A stretch of 64,000 nt of DNA from Anaerolineae bacterium (GTDB lineage Bacteria > Chloroflexota > Anaerolineae > 4572-78 > J111). The notes under the pieces were generated by a model. The model was not told the origin of the DNA and ran no database searches. It was given only the letters and a program-made list of their open reading frames with translations. Position numbers and translations under genes: made by a program. This document shows positions 42,836 to 52,800 of this stretch, piece after piece (position 1 is the stretch's first letter; each line of letters starts with the position of its first letter). The stretch covers positions 1-64,000 of the forward strand of contig JAFGDY010000248.1 of NCBI GenBank assembly GCA_016931895.1, read 5' to 3'.

Positions 42836-44458
42836 GTGTCTAAACGTATTGGAGTTATATTGATCTTGTTGGCACTGTTTCTGGCCGCAGCTAGGCCGGT
42901 CTTTGCCCGGTCGGCTGCACCCGAGGCAGGGAACAACTTTGTTAACCTATTTCCGGTGGCGTTGATGTTGCTGTTGCCTATTGGCCTGATTTTGTTGATG
43001 AGCAGCGTTCTGCCTGAAGAGCAGGCTCCGGCGATGGCTATTAATTTGTTGTTGACGTGGGCGGCGGCGGCCCTGGCTTATTTTGGGGTGGGTTTTGCTT
43101 TTCATTTTGGCGGGATTGCCCAGGTTAGCTCTGAACCGGAGTTGAGCGGCCTGTATTGGGAATGGTATTTGTTGGGCCAATCGGTTGAATGGGAAATAAC
43201 CCGGCTTTGGGGTGTGATTGCCTGGCAAGGTTGGGCCTTAACCGGGGGGGCAATGACGGATAGGGTGTTTCAACTTTTTGCCGGCCATTTATCGTTGGTG
43301 GGGCTGGCGGCCCTGTTGCCGGCAGGGATATTACTCCGGCGAGGCCGGGGGGGGATGGCTATGCTGATGGGTTTATTTACCGGGGCCTTGCTTTATCCGG
43401 TGGGCGGTAATTGGCTGTGGGGCGGCGGCTGGCTTTTTCACCTGGGGGTCAGTTTGGGGTGGGGGCATGGATTGGTGGATTTTGGTGGGGCGAGTGTTAT
43501 TTTTGGGGCCGGCAGTTTAGCAGCCTTGATAGCGTTGCTTCTTTTTAAAGCGCCTATTGCTGAGGATAGGCAAAACGAGCCGGAAGAGGTGGTGGTTTTG
43601 GTGCCTACGGATACGCGCCTGACGGTTTACCATCCTGAAGCCGGTGAGCCGACTGAAGAAGGGTTAGGCCCGGTTACGCCAATGCCCTCGGCCTATCTGC
43701 CTATTTTGGGAATGTTGGGGGCCGGGTTGATGCTGCTGGGTTGGTTTGGTCTGGCCGCCGGGGACCACACTCCCGCTGCCGTTAATTTTAGCCCGGCCCA
43801 GGCTGCGGTCAATGGCCTTTTGGCGGCCCTGAGCGCCGCCTTAGCTACAGCCGGTTATTGCCGGTTTACCACCGGCCGGATTAATGTTTTGATGATTTCT
43901 CGGGGGTTGGTAGCGGGATTGGTGGTGGCCGTGGCCGGCGCGCCGTTTATGCCCCCCTGGATATTGGTCGCAGCCGGCTTGGTGATGGGTCTACTTTTAC
44001 CCTTACTGACCTACCTCTTTAACCAGGGTTTGCGTTTGGCCGATGAACCGGGCATTTTGGCCACTTATGGCGTTAGCGCGATAATCAGTTTGCTGTTGGT
44101 GGCTCTATTTGCCGATGGCCGGGCCGGTTGGGGCTGGAATGGGGTTGGGCTGGCGGAGTATAAGGGCGTGGCCGGACAGGGCGTATCTGGGTTGGTGGTT
44201 GCGCCCGGTTATGTTTCTGATTGGCCAGGGCAGTTGCAGGCGCAATTATTGGGCGCGGGGGCGATTGCGCTTTTAGCGGCGGGGCTGAGTTTTTTATTAC
44301 TCCAAACCATCAAAGTGGGGCAGAAATCTTGGGCGCGCAGCGGTTTGGAATTAATCAGGCCGTCTTTGCCTTTTGCCGGGCGAAGCAAAAAATCTGTCTC
44401 CTCCCCCTCCTTTCCAGAAGAGGGTGAAACGGCGTTTCAAAGCAGGGAAGAGGGGTGA
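42836..44458 (+). CDS. Amt/Rh-like membrane protein lacking the twin histidines
   Basis: 540 residues from a GTG at 42836 with CGGAGGG upstream; the frame opens earlier but without a ribosome site. About 11 hydrophobic segments. The Amt core is evident: GALLYPVGGNWLWGGGWL, and LVDFGGASVIFGAGSLAAL, which in Amt proteins reads D-F-A-G-x-x-V-H. Both twin histidines of the pore are replaced: Phe223 for the first and Tyr411 in LADEPGILATYGV for the second. A hydrophilic insert lies at about 243-285. It may be a non-transporting sensor or carry another substrate. Its stop is 2 bases from the converging adenosine deaminase stop. Confidence 0.75.
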   Translation: MSKRIGVILILLALFLAAARPVFARSAAPEAGNNFVNLFPVALMLLLPIGLILLMSSVLPEEQAPAMAINLLLTWAAAALAYFGVGFAFHFGGIAQVSSEPELSGLYWEWYLLGQSVEWEITRLWGVIAWQGWALTGGAMTDRVFQLFAGHLSLVGLAALLPAGILLRRGRGGMAMLMGLFTGALLYPVGGNWLWGGGWLFHLGVSLGWGHGLVDFGGASVIFGAGSLAALIALLLFKAPIAEDRQNEPEEVVVLVPTDTRLTVYHPEAGEPTEEGLGPVTPMPSAYLPILGMLGAGLMLLGWFGLAAGDHTPAAVNFSPAQAAVNGLLAALSAALATAGYCRFTTGRINVLMISRGLVAGLVVAVAGAPFMPPWILVAAGLVMGLLLPLLTYLFNQGLRLADEPGILATYGVSAIISLLLVALFADGRAGWGWNGVGLAEYKGVAGQGVSGLVVAPGYVSDWPGQLQAQLLGAGAIALLAAGLSFLLLQTIKVGQKSWARSGLELIRPSLPFAGRSKKSVSSPSFPEEGETAFQSREEG

Positions 44459-44460
44459 CA

Positions 44461-45552
44461 TTATGTGTGGGGCAGGCCGGCCAAGCTTTTTTTCAAAGCT
44501 CTTTCAAACCACTCTACCAGCCTTGTTTTTTCCGGTTCGGGTAAAAAGGCGGCTCTGGCCGCGTTCATAATCATCTCGGCCAAACAGCGAAAAGGCACGC
44601 CAATACCGCGATTGGCCACCAGGAACTCATCGGTGAGGGTGGTATTTGAAATGGAGGGATCATCGGTATTGATGGTTACCGGAATGCCCAGTTGATAAAA
44701 AGCGTACAAAGGATGCATGCTCAATTTGGGAATGATGCCGGTTTGCAGATTACTGGTGGGGCACATTTCCAGGACCATTTTGCGTTGTTTCAGCAAATCC
44801 ACAATGGTCACATCTTCCCTGGAGCGCACGCCGTGGCCAATTCTTTCGGCATCCAGTTTTTCAATGGCTTCTCTGACGTGATGCGGCGGACCGGCTTCGG
44901 CGGCGTGGGCCGTGATGTGTAGCCCCTGCTTTTTGGCCCAATCAAACACTTCAATAAAGTCGGTGAGGGGGTAATTTGTTTCGTCTCCGGCAATGTCTAC
45001 CGCCACAATGCCCCTATCCTGCTTGTCGGCGGCTATTTCGGCCAGTTGACGGGCGTATTGTGGCTCGTGCCGGCCCATCTGCACAATCAAACGCACTTGA
45101 ATAGGGTACTCGGCTTGAGCCTGATTGGCGGCCAGGATGACCCAATCGGTTACTTCTTCAAAACTGAACCCCTGGTTAAGGGCCAGGGCCGCCGGATTAA
45201 AACGCAGTTCAAGGTAACGAATGTTGTCTTCGGCGGCATCGGCAATGGCTTCATAGGCTACCCGGATAACGGCCTCCCGGCTGGAATAGAATCTACGCAA
45301 GAGTTTAAATTTGGCCAGAAAACCAACAAAATCAGGCGGATCGTCAATCACCTGCACGTAAGGGCGTAACTCCTCCAAACTCCAGCTAGGTAAGTCTACC
45401 CCGTGCTGATGAGCAATCTCAGACAGGGTAGATAAACGTAAGCTGCCTTCAAGATGGCGATGTAAATCAATCTTGGGCAGGTTAAAAAAAATGCTGCGGA
45501 GATCGCGGAGTTTGAGATTGTTTTTTTCTTGAAAGGAACTTGTTTGGGTCAT
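44461..45552 (-). CDS. add: Adenosine deaminase
   Basis: 363 residues. Zinc TIM-barrel enzyme that converts adenosine to inosine for purine salvage. Motifs: LPKIDLHRHLEGSL, HAAEAGPPHHVREAI, HGVRSREDVTIV, MCPTSNLQTG and INTDDPSI, covering all zinc and catalytic residues. It stands apart from the histidine kinase upstream (26-base gap) but could be the last gene of that operon. Confidence 0.92.
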   Translation of the reverse strand: MTQTSSFQEKNNLKLRDLRSIFFNLPKIDLHRHLEGSLRLSTLSEIAHQHGVDLPSWSLEELRPYVQVIDDPPDFVGFLAKFKLLRRFYSSREAVIRVAYEAIADAAEDNIRYLELRFNPAALALNQGFSFEEVTDWVILAANQAQAEYPIQVRLIVQMGRHEPQYARQLAEIAADKQDRGIVAVDIAGDETNYPLTDFIEVFDWAKKQGLHITAHAAEAGPPHHVREAIEKLDAERIGHGVRSREDVTIVDLLKQRKMVLEMCPTSNLQTGIIPKLSMHPLYAFYQLGIPVTINTDDPSISNTTLTDEFLVANRGIGVPFRCLAEMIMNAARAAFLPEPEKTRLVEWFERALKKSLAGLPHT

Positions 45553-45578
45553 GCTTAAAATCAGCCGATAGAAAATTT

Positions 45579-47744
45579 CTATTGATCAATGGGGAGCCAA
45601 AACGAAAAAGTGCTGCCCTGATTAACCTTGCTTTGCACAGTTATTTCCCCCCCATGCGCTTCCACAATTTGTTTGACAATGGTTAAACCTAACCCGGCTC
45701 CACCATAGGCCGAGGACGAATCCGCCACCTGGTAAAATCGCTCAAAAATCTTGTCCAATTGATTGGCCGGTATGCCTTTGCCGTAATCTTGCACCGAAAA
45801 CTTGATTCTGTCTCCATCTTGCCTGGCCGTAATGTTGATTTTTTCTCCACCCGGGCTAAATTTTAGCGCATTGCCTACTAAATTATCAAATACCTGCCCA
45901 ATTCTATCAACATCTACCCGTACCGGGGGTAAATCCGGCGCGCTATCGAGTACAATTTTTATGTTATACTCGGCTGCGCCGGCAATAGCGCCGGCGGTGG
46001 CGCGGACAATTAAGGTATGGGTGGCTATAGACTCAAACCTTAGATTGCCTGATTCTAACCTTTGTAAAGAGACCAGGTCTTCCACCAGGCGGATAACGGC
46101 GTTTGTTTTGTGAGAAATGATTTCTAATTTTTCCCTGACTGCCGGCGGAATTTGGCCCAGGCTATTCTCCAAAATCAAGGCGATGTAGGCTTTAATAAAA
46201 GTCAGGGGGGTGCGCAACTCGTGCGAAACGTTTTCTACAAACTCTGACCTTAAATGATTAGTGGCGGCCACTTCATTCAAAGCAGCCTCAAGTTCCGTGG
46301 CCCGCTGTTCCAGATTATCGTAAAGCCGGGCATTTTCAATGGCGGTTGATATTTGGGCCGCGGCAATGGTCAATAAACGTCCTTCAGCCTGGCCAAAGGC
46401 ATTGATTTTTTGGTCGTTAATGACTAATGCGCCCAATAATTCTTCTTTGACCAGCAGGGGCATGATCATTACTGAACCTAAGGGCGGCTGTTTTGAGACC
46501 TCCTGGTTATTAAAAGTTTGTTTTGGTTCAGCCAGATTGACATTTTGCAGATAGATGGGGCTAGGTTTGGCGATGAGTTTATTGGCCAATTGCGTAATAT
46601 AATTTATTTTAGCGTCATTTTGTTTTGTCTTTAGCCAGCCGCTACATAATTTAAGCGCCAATGTTTCGGCCTGCTCTGTTTTTTGCTTTAAAAAAAGGCA
46701 ACAACTGCTGCAATCCAAAGCGTGCTTTAAAATCGTTACGCTTGACTCGATCACCCGGTCCAATTCTAATACCTTGGTCAGTTGATCGGCCAGGGTATAG
46801 AGGGTGGAGACCTCGGCCAGGCGTTGGTTTGTTTCCTGGAATAAGCGGGCATGGTGGATAGCCACGGCCGCCTGGCTGGCAAAAGCCGAGAGTAAAGCGA
46901 CATCATCTTCGGTAAACGCTACGCCGTCCGATTTGTGGGTAGCTTCTAAAACGCCAATGGCTTCGCCCTTAACAATGAGCGGGGTGGAGATCAGGTTGGC
47001 AATCAGGTGCGAGTCGGGGCTGACATATAAAAACCGATCATCTTTGGTTACGTCATTAATGCAGAGCGGTTGCCGGTGTTTCAAAACCCACCCCACCGTG
47101 CCTTTTTCAAAGTTAAAGGCCGGGGTGGGCACATGGGCCATATCGGGGCTGCTGTGGGTGGCGGTGGGGTTGAGTTTTTGGGTCTGATAGTCGGCCAGGT
47201 AAACTACCGTATGGTTGGATTTTAGCAACACGCTCACCCTTTGCACAATGGTATTGAGGATATTTTGTAAATCAAGGGTATTGAGGGCGCGGCTGGCCTC
47301 CAGCAAACCTTCCAGGGCTTCAATTTTGGAGGAACTTTCTGGTTGAACAATATTTTTTTGAGCGGGCGCTGCGGGCAAGGGGCGGATGAAGCCAATATAA
47401 TGGCTTTGGGTATTTTCTGCCGTTGTGAGGTACAGAATCAATTCAACCCCTCCCCCCTCGTGATCCTTTGGCCCGGATTGGCGCAAGAAGGCAGTTGCCA
47501 AAATGGTTTGTATGGAACCCGCAGCCAATTGCCGTAATAGCGAATCCAAATTTTTTTGGTCTGTATCGCCAAAAATGTTCAGGAAAGGAGTATTTTCCAG
47601 GATATCGGGGGCAATAGTGGACAATTCGGCCAGGGCAGGAAAGGGTGGAGAAAATTTGAATTGCTCATCCAGAAAAAATTGCCGCCAGCCTGAGTGAATA
47701 AGAAATTCAATAACCTCTTTAGTAAAAACGGCTGGGGTCATCAT
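45579..47744 (-). CDS. Soluble GAF-GAF sensor histidine kinase
   Basis: 721 residues, ATGATG start. The first 130 residues are PAS-like or unknown. GAF domains at about 145-305 and 310-475, then a short coiled coil, HisKA with His508 in SEFVENVSHELRTPLT, and an HATPase_c domain with N box DNLVGNALKFSPGG, DYGKGI and GGAGLGLTI. No TM helix, so it senses cytosolic signals or docks on the two small membrane proteins encoded before it (the gap to the nearer one is 3 bases). No response regulator is nearby. Last gene of the wHTH-KaiC-membrane run. Confidence 0.9.
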   Translation of the reverse strand: MMTPAVFTKEVIEFLIHSGWRQFFLDEQFKFSPPFPALAELSTIAPDILENTPFLNIFGDTDQKNLDSLLRQLAAGSIQTILATAFLRQSGPKDHEGGGVELILYLTTAENTQSHYIGFIRPLPAAPAQKNIVQPESSSKIEALEGLLEASRALNTLDLQNILNTIVQRVSVLLKSNHTVVYLADYQTQKLNPTATHSSPDMAHVPTPAFNFEKGTVGWVLKHRQPLCINDVTKDDRFLYVSPDSHLIANLISTPLIVKGEAIGVLEATHKSDGVAFTEDDVALLSAFASQAAVAIHHARLFQETNQRLAEVSTLYTLADQLTKVLELDRVIESSVTILKHALDCSSCCLFLKQKTEQAETLALKLCSGWLKTKQNDAKINYITQLANKLIAKPSPIYLQNVNLAEPKQTFNNQEVSKQPPLGSVMIMPLLVKEELLGALVINDQKINAFGQAEGRLLTIAAAQISTAIENARLYDNLEQRATELEAALNEVAATNHLRSEFVENVSHELRTPLTFIKAYIALILENSLGQIPPAVREKLEIISHKTNAVIRLVEDLVSLQRLESGNLRFESIATHTLIVRATAGAIAGAAEYNIKIVLDSAPDLPPVRVDVDRIGQVFDNLVGNALKFSPGGEKINITARQDGDRIKFSVQDYGKGIPANQLDKIFERFYQVADSSSAYGGAGLGLTIVKQIVEAHGGEITVQSKVNQGSTFSFWLPIDQ

Positions 47745-47747
47745 CGC

Positions 47748-48071
47748 CTATTCGTTGAGTTCTGTAATCAGCCAACTCCAATAACGCCAGGTAACATAAA
47801 GGCTTATAGTCACACTAATGGCTAATGGAAGATGATAAGCCCCTAACAGGAACCACGAGTTAGAAAACCAGGGGGGTATATTTGAGATCAGGTTTGTGCC
47901 CAAAATAAGATGGACGGCTGCGCTAATGAGGGCCAGGCCAATGGCCAGGTAATAATAACGATACAGGGGGAGCATTTTTACCACAGAGCCGAATCTTTCC
48001 GAAAGTTTGGCTAAAATATAAAAAACAACAATTAGCGACAAAGTTCCCAAAGTGCCTAATGATGATGTCAT
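47748..48071 (-). CDS. Three-TM small membrane protein B of the KaiC cluster
   Basis: 107 residues with hydrophobic segments at about 6-24, 42-60 and 72-94; basic loops face the cytosol. No recognised family. GGAG is immediately before the ATG, too close to act alone, so translation is likely coupled to the preceding gene, whose stop is 6 bases away. Its conserved place between KaiC-like and histidine-kinase genes suggests that it links the kinase to the membrane. Confidence 0.7.
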   Translation of the reverse strand: MTSSLGTLGTLSLIVVFYILAKLSERFGSVVKMLPLYRYYYLAIGLALISAAVHLILGTNLISNIPPWFSNSWFLLGAYHLPLAISVTISLYVTWRYWSWLITELNE

Positions 48072-48077
48072 CTCCGG

Positions 48078-48392
48078 TTAAGCGCGTCCCCCCATCATTA
48101 ACTTAAATAGCAGCAGTCCAAATATTATCACCATCACTCCTCCCGCAAAACGGGCTAGATCTCCCCAAAAATTACCGGTAATGGCCGGGGCTAAAGGTGC
48201 GTAAAAATAGGCAGCAACGGCAAACAGCACAATGGAAACCAGAAAAGCAGGATAGTAAGCCCGCTGTCCTGACTTTTTCTCATAAAATTGGGCAATAAAG
48301 AACAAAAAAAGCAAGAGCGCGCCCGCCGCCCCCCAGGTGTAAATAGTTATCCAAAAGCTGATGAGGTTGATAGAACTCTCCAATTCGGGCAT
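48078..48392 (-). CDS. Three-TM small membrane protein A of the KaiC cluster
   Basis: 104 residues with hydrophobic segments at about 13-34, 48-66 and 78-98. No recognised family. It starts 19 bases past the stop of the KaiC-like gene without a clear Shine-Dalgarno site. Similar in size and layout to its downstream neighbour but not obviously a duplicate. Confidence 0.7.
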   Translation of the reverse strand: MPELESSINLISFWITIYTWGAAGALLLFLFFIAQFYEKKSGQRAYYPAFLVSIVLFAVAAYFYAPLAPAITGNFWGDLARFAGGVMVIIFGLLLFKLMMGGRA

Positions 48393-48411
48393 GAGTGTTT
48401 GAGAAAACGGT

Positions 48412-49170
48412 TTAGCGTTTTACAAAAGCTTCAACAAAAGAATCGGCCATGCGGCGAGGGCTGCCGCTTAAAATGCCCTCCCGTCCTTCAAACTTGGATT
48501 GTACTTCGATGCCGGTAGAAGTAATGTCGTACTGCCGGATATCTTTGGCATGGTCGCTGCCGCGCATCTTTAAAACTAGCAGAGCCTTGTGGATAGCCGA
48601 TTCTATTTCCACATACCGCAGAATAGTATAAGAGTCAACCACAAAGCTGAGGTGGGTCTCTTCTTTGGATTCGCCTAAAAGCACCGGGCTTTCTCGGGTC
48701 AGCACGCTGGTCAGGTCCTGTCGTTTGAGGGCGTTGATAAAGGCAAATTCAAGGCTGCGTAATTCAACCGACTCGCGTGACAGGCGGGCAAAATGGGTCA
48801 TGCTATCTACCACTACCCGGCGCGCGCCCATTTCATTAACGGAGTTTTCAATCATGCCGCCTACGCTCTCAATGTCCAGGCGGCTCACTTCGGGGCTGGT
48901 CATAATGATCTTAAGCAGCCCCTTTTTTTCCAGGTCCATAAAATCCCAGCCAAAGGCGGCCGCGTCGTGATAATATTGCTGGGGAAATTCTTCAAACGTA
49001 ATGATCAAACCAGGCTCGTTGGCTTTGACAATGCCGTTGTAAATAAATTGCATGCCCAGGCAAGTTTTGCCGGTGCCGGGCGCGCCTTCGACAAGATTGG
49101 CGGTTTCTCTGATAAAACCACCGCCTAACATTTCGTCCAGGCCCTTGATACCTGTTTTTACCCTATCCAT
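48412..49170 (-). CDS. Single-domain KaiC/RadA-like signalling ATPase
   Basis: 252 residues from the ATG at 49170 with AGGAG 6 bases upstream. RecA-superfamily domain: Walker A EGAPGTGKTCLGMQF, paired acidic catalytic residues in ITFEEFPQQ, Walker B RRVVVDSMTHFARL. GGGFIRE near the start is typical of KaiC homologues. Unlike clock KaiC it has only one domain and no CII phosphosites. Such proteins act as signalling hubs, especially in archaea. It sits between a wHTH regulator gene and two membrane-protein genes followed by a histidine kinase. Confidence 0.85.
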   Translation of the reverse strand: MDRVKTGIKGLDEMLGGGFIRETANLVEGAPGTGKTCLGMQFIYNGIVKANEPGLIITFEEFPQQYYHDAAAFGWDFMDLEKKGLLKIIMTSPEVSRLDIESVGGMIENSVNEMGARRVVVDSMTHFARLSRESVELRSLEFAFINALKRQDLTSVLTRESPVLLGESKEETHLSFVVDSYTILRYVEIESAIHKALLVLKMRGSDHAKDIRQYDITSTGIEVQSKFEGREGILSGSPRRMADSFVEAFVKR

Positions 49171-49223
49171 TGGTGCTCCTAACATTGTGAAGTAAAGGTG
49201 CTCCTGAAGACTTCTTTTTAACC

Positions 49224-49601
49224 CTACCGCATGCCCCGAATGATGTGGTAAACCGCTTTGACCCGAAAATGTCTGTCCTCACAAGCCAAGATAAACTTAT
49301 CAACCAGGGCGCGCATGGTTTCATCGGTTGAAAGCGAATAAATGGGGGTATCATGCAACACTTTCTTTTGCATAATCCCACTTTCAACCAAATCTTCTAA
49401 CTCTGGCCTGACCGCCTCTGTATTTCTGCCGGCGTATTTGGCAATGTTTTCTACCGTGTCGGCAGTGTGAGGGTTTTCGTAGAAGAATCTTACCAGGTCC
49501 CACTTGATAAATGAATTTACCTTTTTCTTGACAAAGTCAAGTAAAGTGGGATCCATATCATCCATCAATCGAGTTGTGAAGTCATCGTTGTTCGCAGTCA
49601 A
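49224..49601 (-). CDS. Winged-helix protein upstream of KaiC-like gene
   Basis: 125 residues starting at a TTG at 49601 with AAAGGAGGG 7 bases upstream. A winged HTH is likely at about 30-95 (FIKWDLVRFFYENPHTADTVENIAKYAGRNTEAVRPELEDLVESGIMQKKV), followed by a helical end. It could bind DNA in its own promoter or act as an adaptor of the KaiC-like ATPase 53 bases downstream. First gene of the five-gene run. Confidence 0.75.
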   Translation of the reverse strand: MTANNDDFTTRLMDDMDPTLLDFVKKKVNSFIKWDLVRFFYENPHTADTVENIAKYAGRNTEAVRPELEDLVESGIMQKKVLHDTPIYSLSTDETMRALVDKFILACEDRHFRVKAVYHIIRGMR

Positions 49602-49850
49602 AGTTATGCCCTCCTTTGACTAGAAAATTTACGGGATAAGTCCTCCCCACCCGGCAAACTACTACAGGGTAGTCGGATAGAATAAGAATTTTAAATGTTG
49701 GAGTTATTTTGTACTACTTACTGCTGGCCGGTCATACCTCACCGTTAATAAATGGCAAAAGCATTACCGTTCTCTATCTTAGCATCATCACTCAGAAAAT
49801 GCAACAGTATTTATGAATTGTGAGCGGGTATCGGCTCAGGGCAAGGGGGC

Positions 49851-52800
49851 TTAATGCCGGCGCGCTCTGGCCTGTCTCTTTTTTCTGTTGGCGCCGGCAA
49901 CGGCTGAACCGGCCCGGGCCGGTTCTTTTGCGCCGCTTTGACCGTTACCGCCGGCCAGATCCGATTTCATGTGACAGTGTTTGTACTTTTTGCCGCTGCC
50001 ACACCAGCACGGCTCGTTTCGGCCCGGTGTTTTTTGCACGCGCACGGGCGCGGGCGTTTGCCGAACCGCGCCCGGCGTTTCGGCCTGCATGCGGCTGGCG
50101 GCCATTGCGTCCGGGTGTTGGGCCTGCAACTGCTGCGGCCGGGGGGCTTCCACTTGAACGGCCGGGTGATAAATGCGGCGCACCACTTCTTCTTGAATGG
50201 CGGCCCGTAACTGGCCAAACATTTCGTAGGCGTCTCGTTGAAACGCCACCAACGGGTCTTGTTGGCCAAAAGCACGCAGACCAATGCCCTGGCGCAACTC
50301 ATCGAGCGCGGTCAGGTGCCGCACCCACAAGGTGCTGACAATCTGGAGCATTAATCCCTTTTCGGCCCGCCGCAGTTCTTCCGGCCCTAGCACCTTCTCC
50401 ATTTGCTCGTAATTTTTGTCGGCCAGTTCCAGGATTTGGGTTTCAATTTCCTCCGGCGACAGGTTGGCCCAGGCGTTGGTAGTGAGGGTGGGCGGCAAAG
50501 GCATAATGGTGCGCACCGCGTTATATAAAGCGGTCAGATCCCACTCCTCCGGGTCTTCGCCAGCGGTGAAGTTTTGCACCAGCCCGCTCAGATGCGCCTC
50601 AACCATGGTTTGAATGTTCTCTTTGAGGCTGGCGCTGCTGAGAATGCGGCGCCGCTCGGCATAGATTACTTCGCGTTGTTGGTTGATAACATCGTCGTAT
50701 TTGAGCAGGTGTTTGCGGATATCAAAGTTATGACCTTCAACTTTGGTTTGGGCATTTTCAATGGATTTGCTGACAATGCCGGCCTCGATGGGGATGTTGT
50801 CGTCTACGCCAAACCGTTCCATCAAATTGGCCACGTTTTGGCCGCCAAAACGCCGCATTAAATCGTCTTGCAGGGAAACAAAAAAGCGACTGGAACCGGG
50901 GTCGCCCTGCCGGCCGGCCCGCCCGCGTAACTGGTTGTCAATGCGGCGGGCTTCGTGACGCTCCGTGCCCACCACGTGCAGGCCGCCCAATGATTTCACT
51001 TTTTGTTTGTCTTCGGCCACAATGTCCGTCCATTTGGCCAGGGTTTTTTCCCATAGCTCCGCATCAACCTCGGTCAAATCCACGCCGCGTTTACGCAGTT
51101 CGTCGCGGGCCAGGCCCTCTGCGTTTCCGCCAAGCAAAATGTCCACGCCGCGCCCGGCCATGTTGGTGGCAATGGTCACCGAGCCAGGCCGCCCGGCCTG
51201 GGCAATGATGTTGGCTTCGCGCTCGTGCTGTTTGGCGTTGAGCACTTCGTGTTTAGCCCCCTGCCTTTGCAATAAATTGGACAGGTATTCCGAGGTTTCA
51301 ATGGCAATGGTGCCTACCAGCACCGGCTGGCCGGCTTCTTGCAGGGTTTTGATTTCTTCCACAATGGCTTTGAATTTGGCCTGGGGGCTTTTGTAAATCA
51401 CGTCGGGATAGTCCACCCGTTTGTAATAAAGCTGGCCGTTGTCCGGGCTGTGGTAGGTGGTAACGGCCACGCCGTTCTCTTTATGGGTTTCTTCAATGAG
51501 ATCGCCCTGCATGGCCCGGTATTCCACGTTGGTCGGCAGCACGCTCACTTCCAGGTTGTAGATGTTGCCAAATTCTTCGGCTTCGGTTTCGGCGGTACCG
51601 GTCATCCCGGCCAGTTTGTTGTACATTCTGAAGAAATTTTGGAAGGTGATGGTGGCCCAGGTAAAACTTTCGTGCCGCACGCTAACGCCTTCTTTGGCCT
51701 CAATGGCCTGGTGCAGACCCTCGCTGTAGCGCCGCCCGTGCATCAGTCGCCCGGTAAATTCGTCTACAATGATCACTTCGCCGTTTTGCACCACGTAGTC
51801 AACATCAAGTTTGAAGAGCACGTTGGCCCGGAGCGCGTTGTCTAGGTAGGGCGTCATGGCCGCGCTTTCGCCTTCGTACAAGTTTTCCACGCCCAGCACT
51901 CTTTCAATCTTTTCGATGCCCCGTTCGGTGAGGTAAACCACACGCGATTTTTCGTCAACCACGTAGTCGCCGTCCGGCTCCCGGTCTTCAGCTTCCACGC
52001 TTTCTTTACTGCTGGCTTTTAAGGGGCGCACGAGTTGGGCGAATTTCTGGTACAACTCGCTGCTTTCTTCGGCCTGGCCGGAGATGATCAGCGGCGTCCG
52101 GGCTTCGTCAATCAGGATGTTGTCCACCTCGTCAATGATGGCGTAGTGCAGCTCTTTTTGGGTGACCATGCTTAAATCAGGCACCATGTTGTCGCGCAGG
52201 TAGTCAAAGCCAAATTCGTTGTTAGTGCCGTAGGTGATGTCGCAGGCGTAAGCCTCGCGGCGGGTGATGGGTTCCAAATGTTGGTAACGGTCGTCCTCGT
52301 TGTGGTAGGCGGGATTATATTTAAACGAGGCTTTGTCAACGCCGCCGTGCCCGGCGCTTTCAATCACAGCCACGCTCAAACCCAGCAGGTGATAAACCGG
52401 CCCCATCCATTGACAGCCGAACTTGGCCAGGTAATCGTTTACCGTAATCAAGTGCGCCCCATGGCCAAGCAGGGCATTGAGCACCAGCGGCATGGTGGCC
52501 ACCAGGGTTTTGCCTTCGCCGGTGCGCATTTCCACCACCCGGCCCTGGTGCAGCAGCGCGCCGCCAACCACCTGCACGTCAAAATGGCGGTGAGCGATGG
52601 CGCGCCAACTGGCTTCGCGCACGGCGGCAAACACCTGGGCCTGAATCTCTTGCATCAATTGGTCTTCCCACTTGAGGAGACGTTTTTCGGCCTGCTCTAA
52701 TTGCACTTGCAGCCGCTGGCGTTCGCCGCGAACGGCCTCGGTGACTTGCTGGTGTAGATTTTTTACTTCAGCCCTCTGCTCGGCGGTGGCTTCGGCCAAT

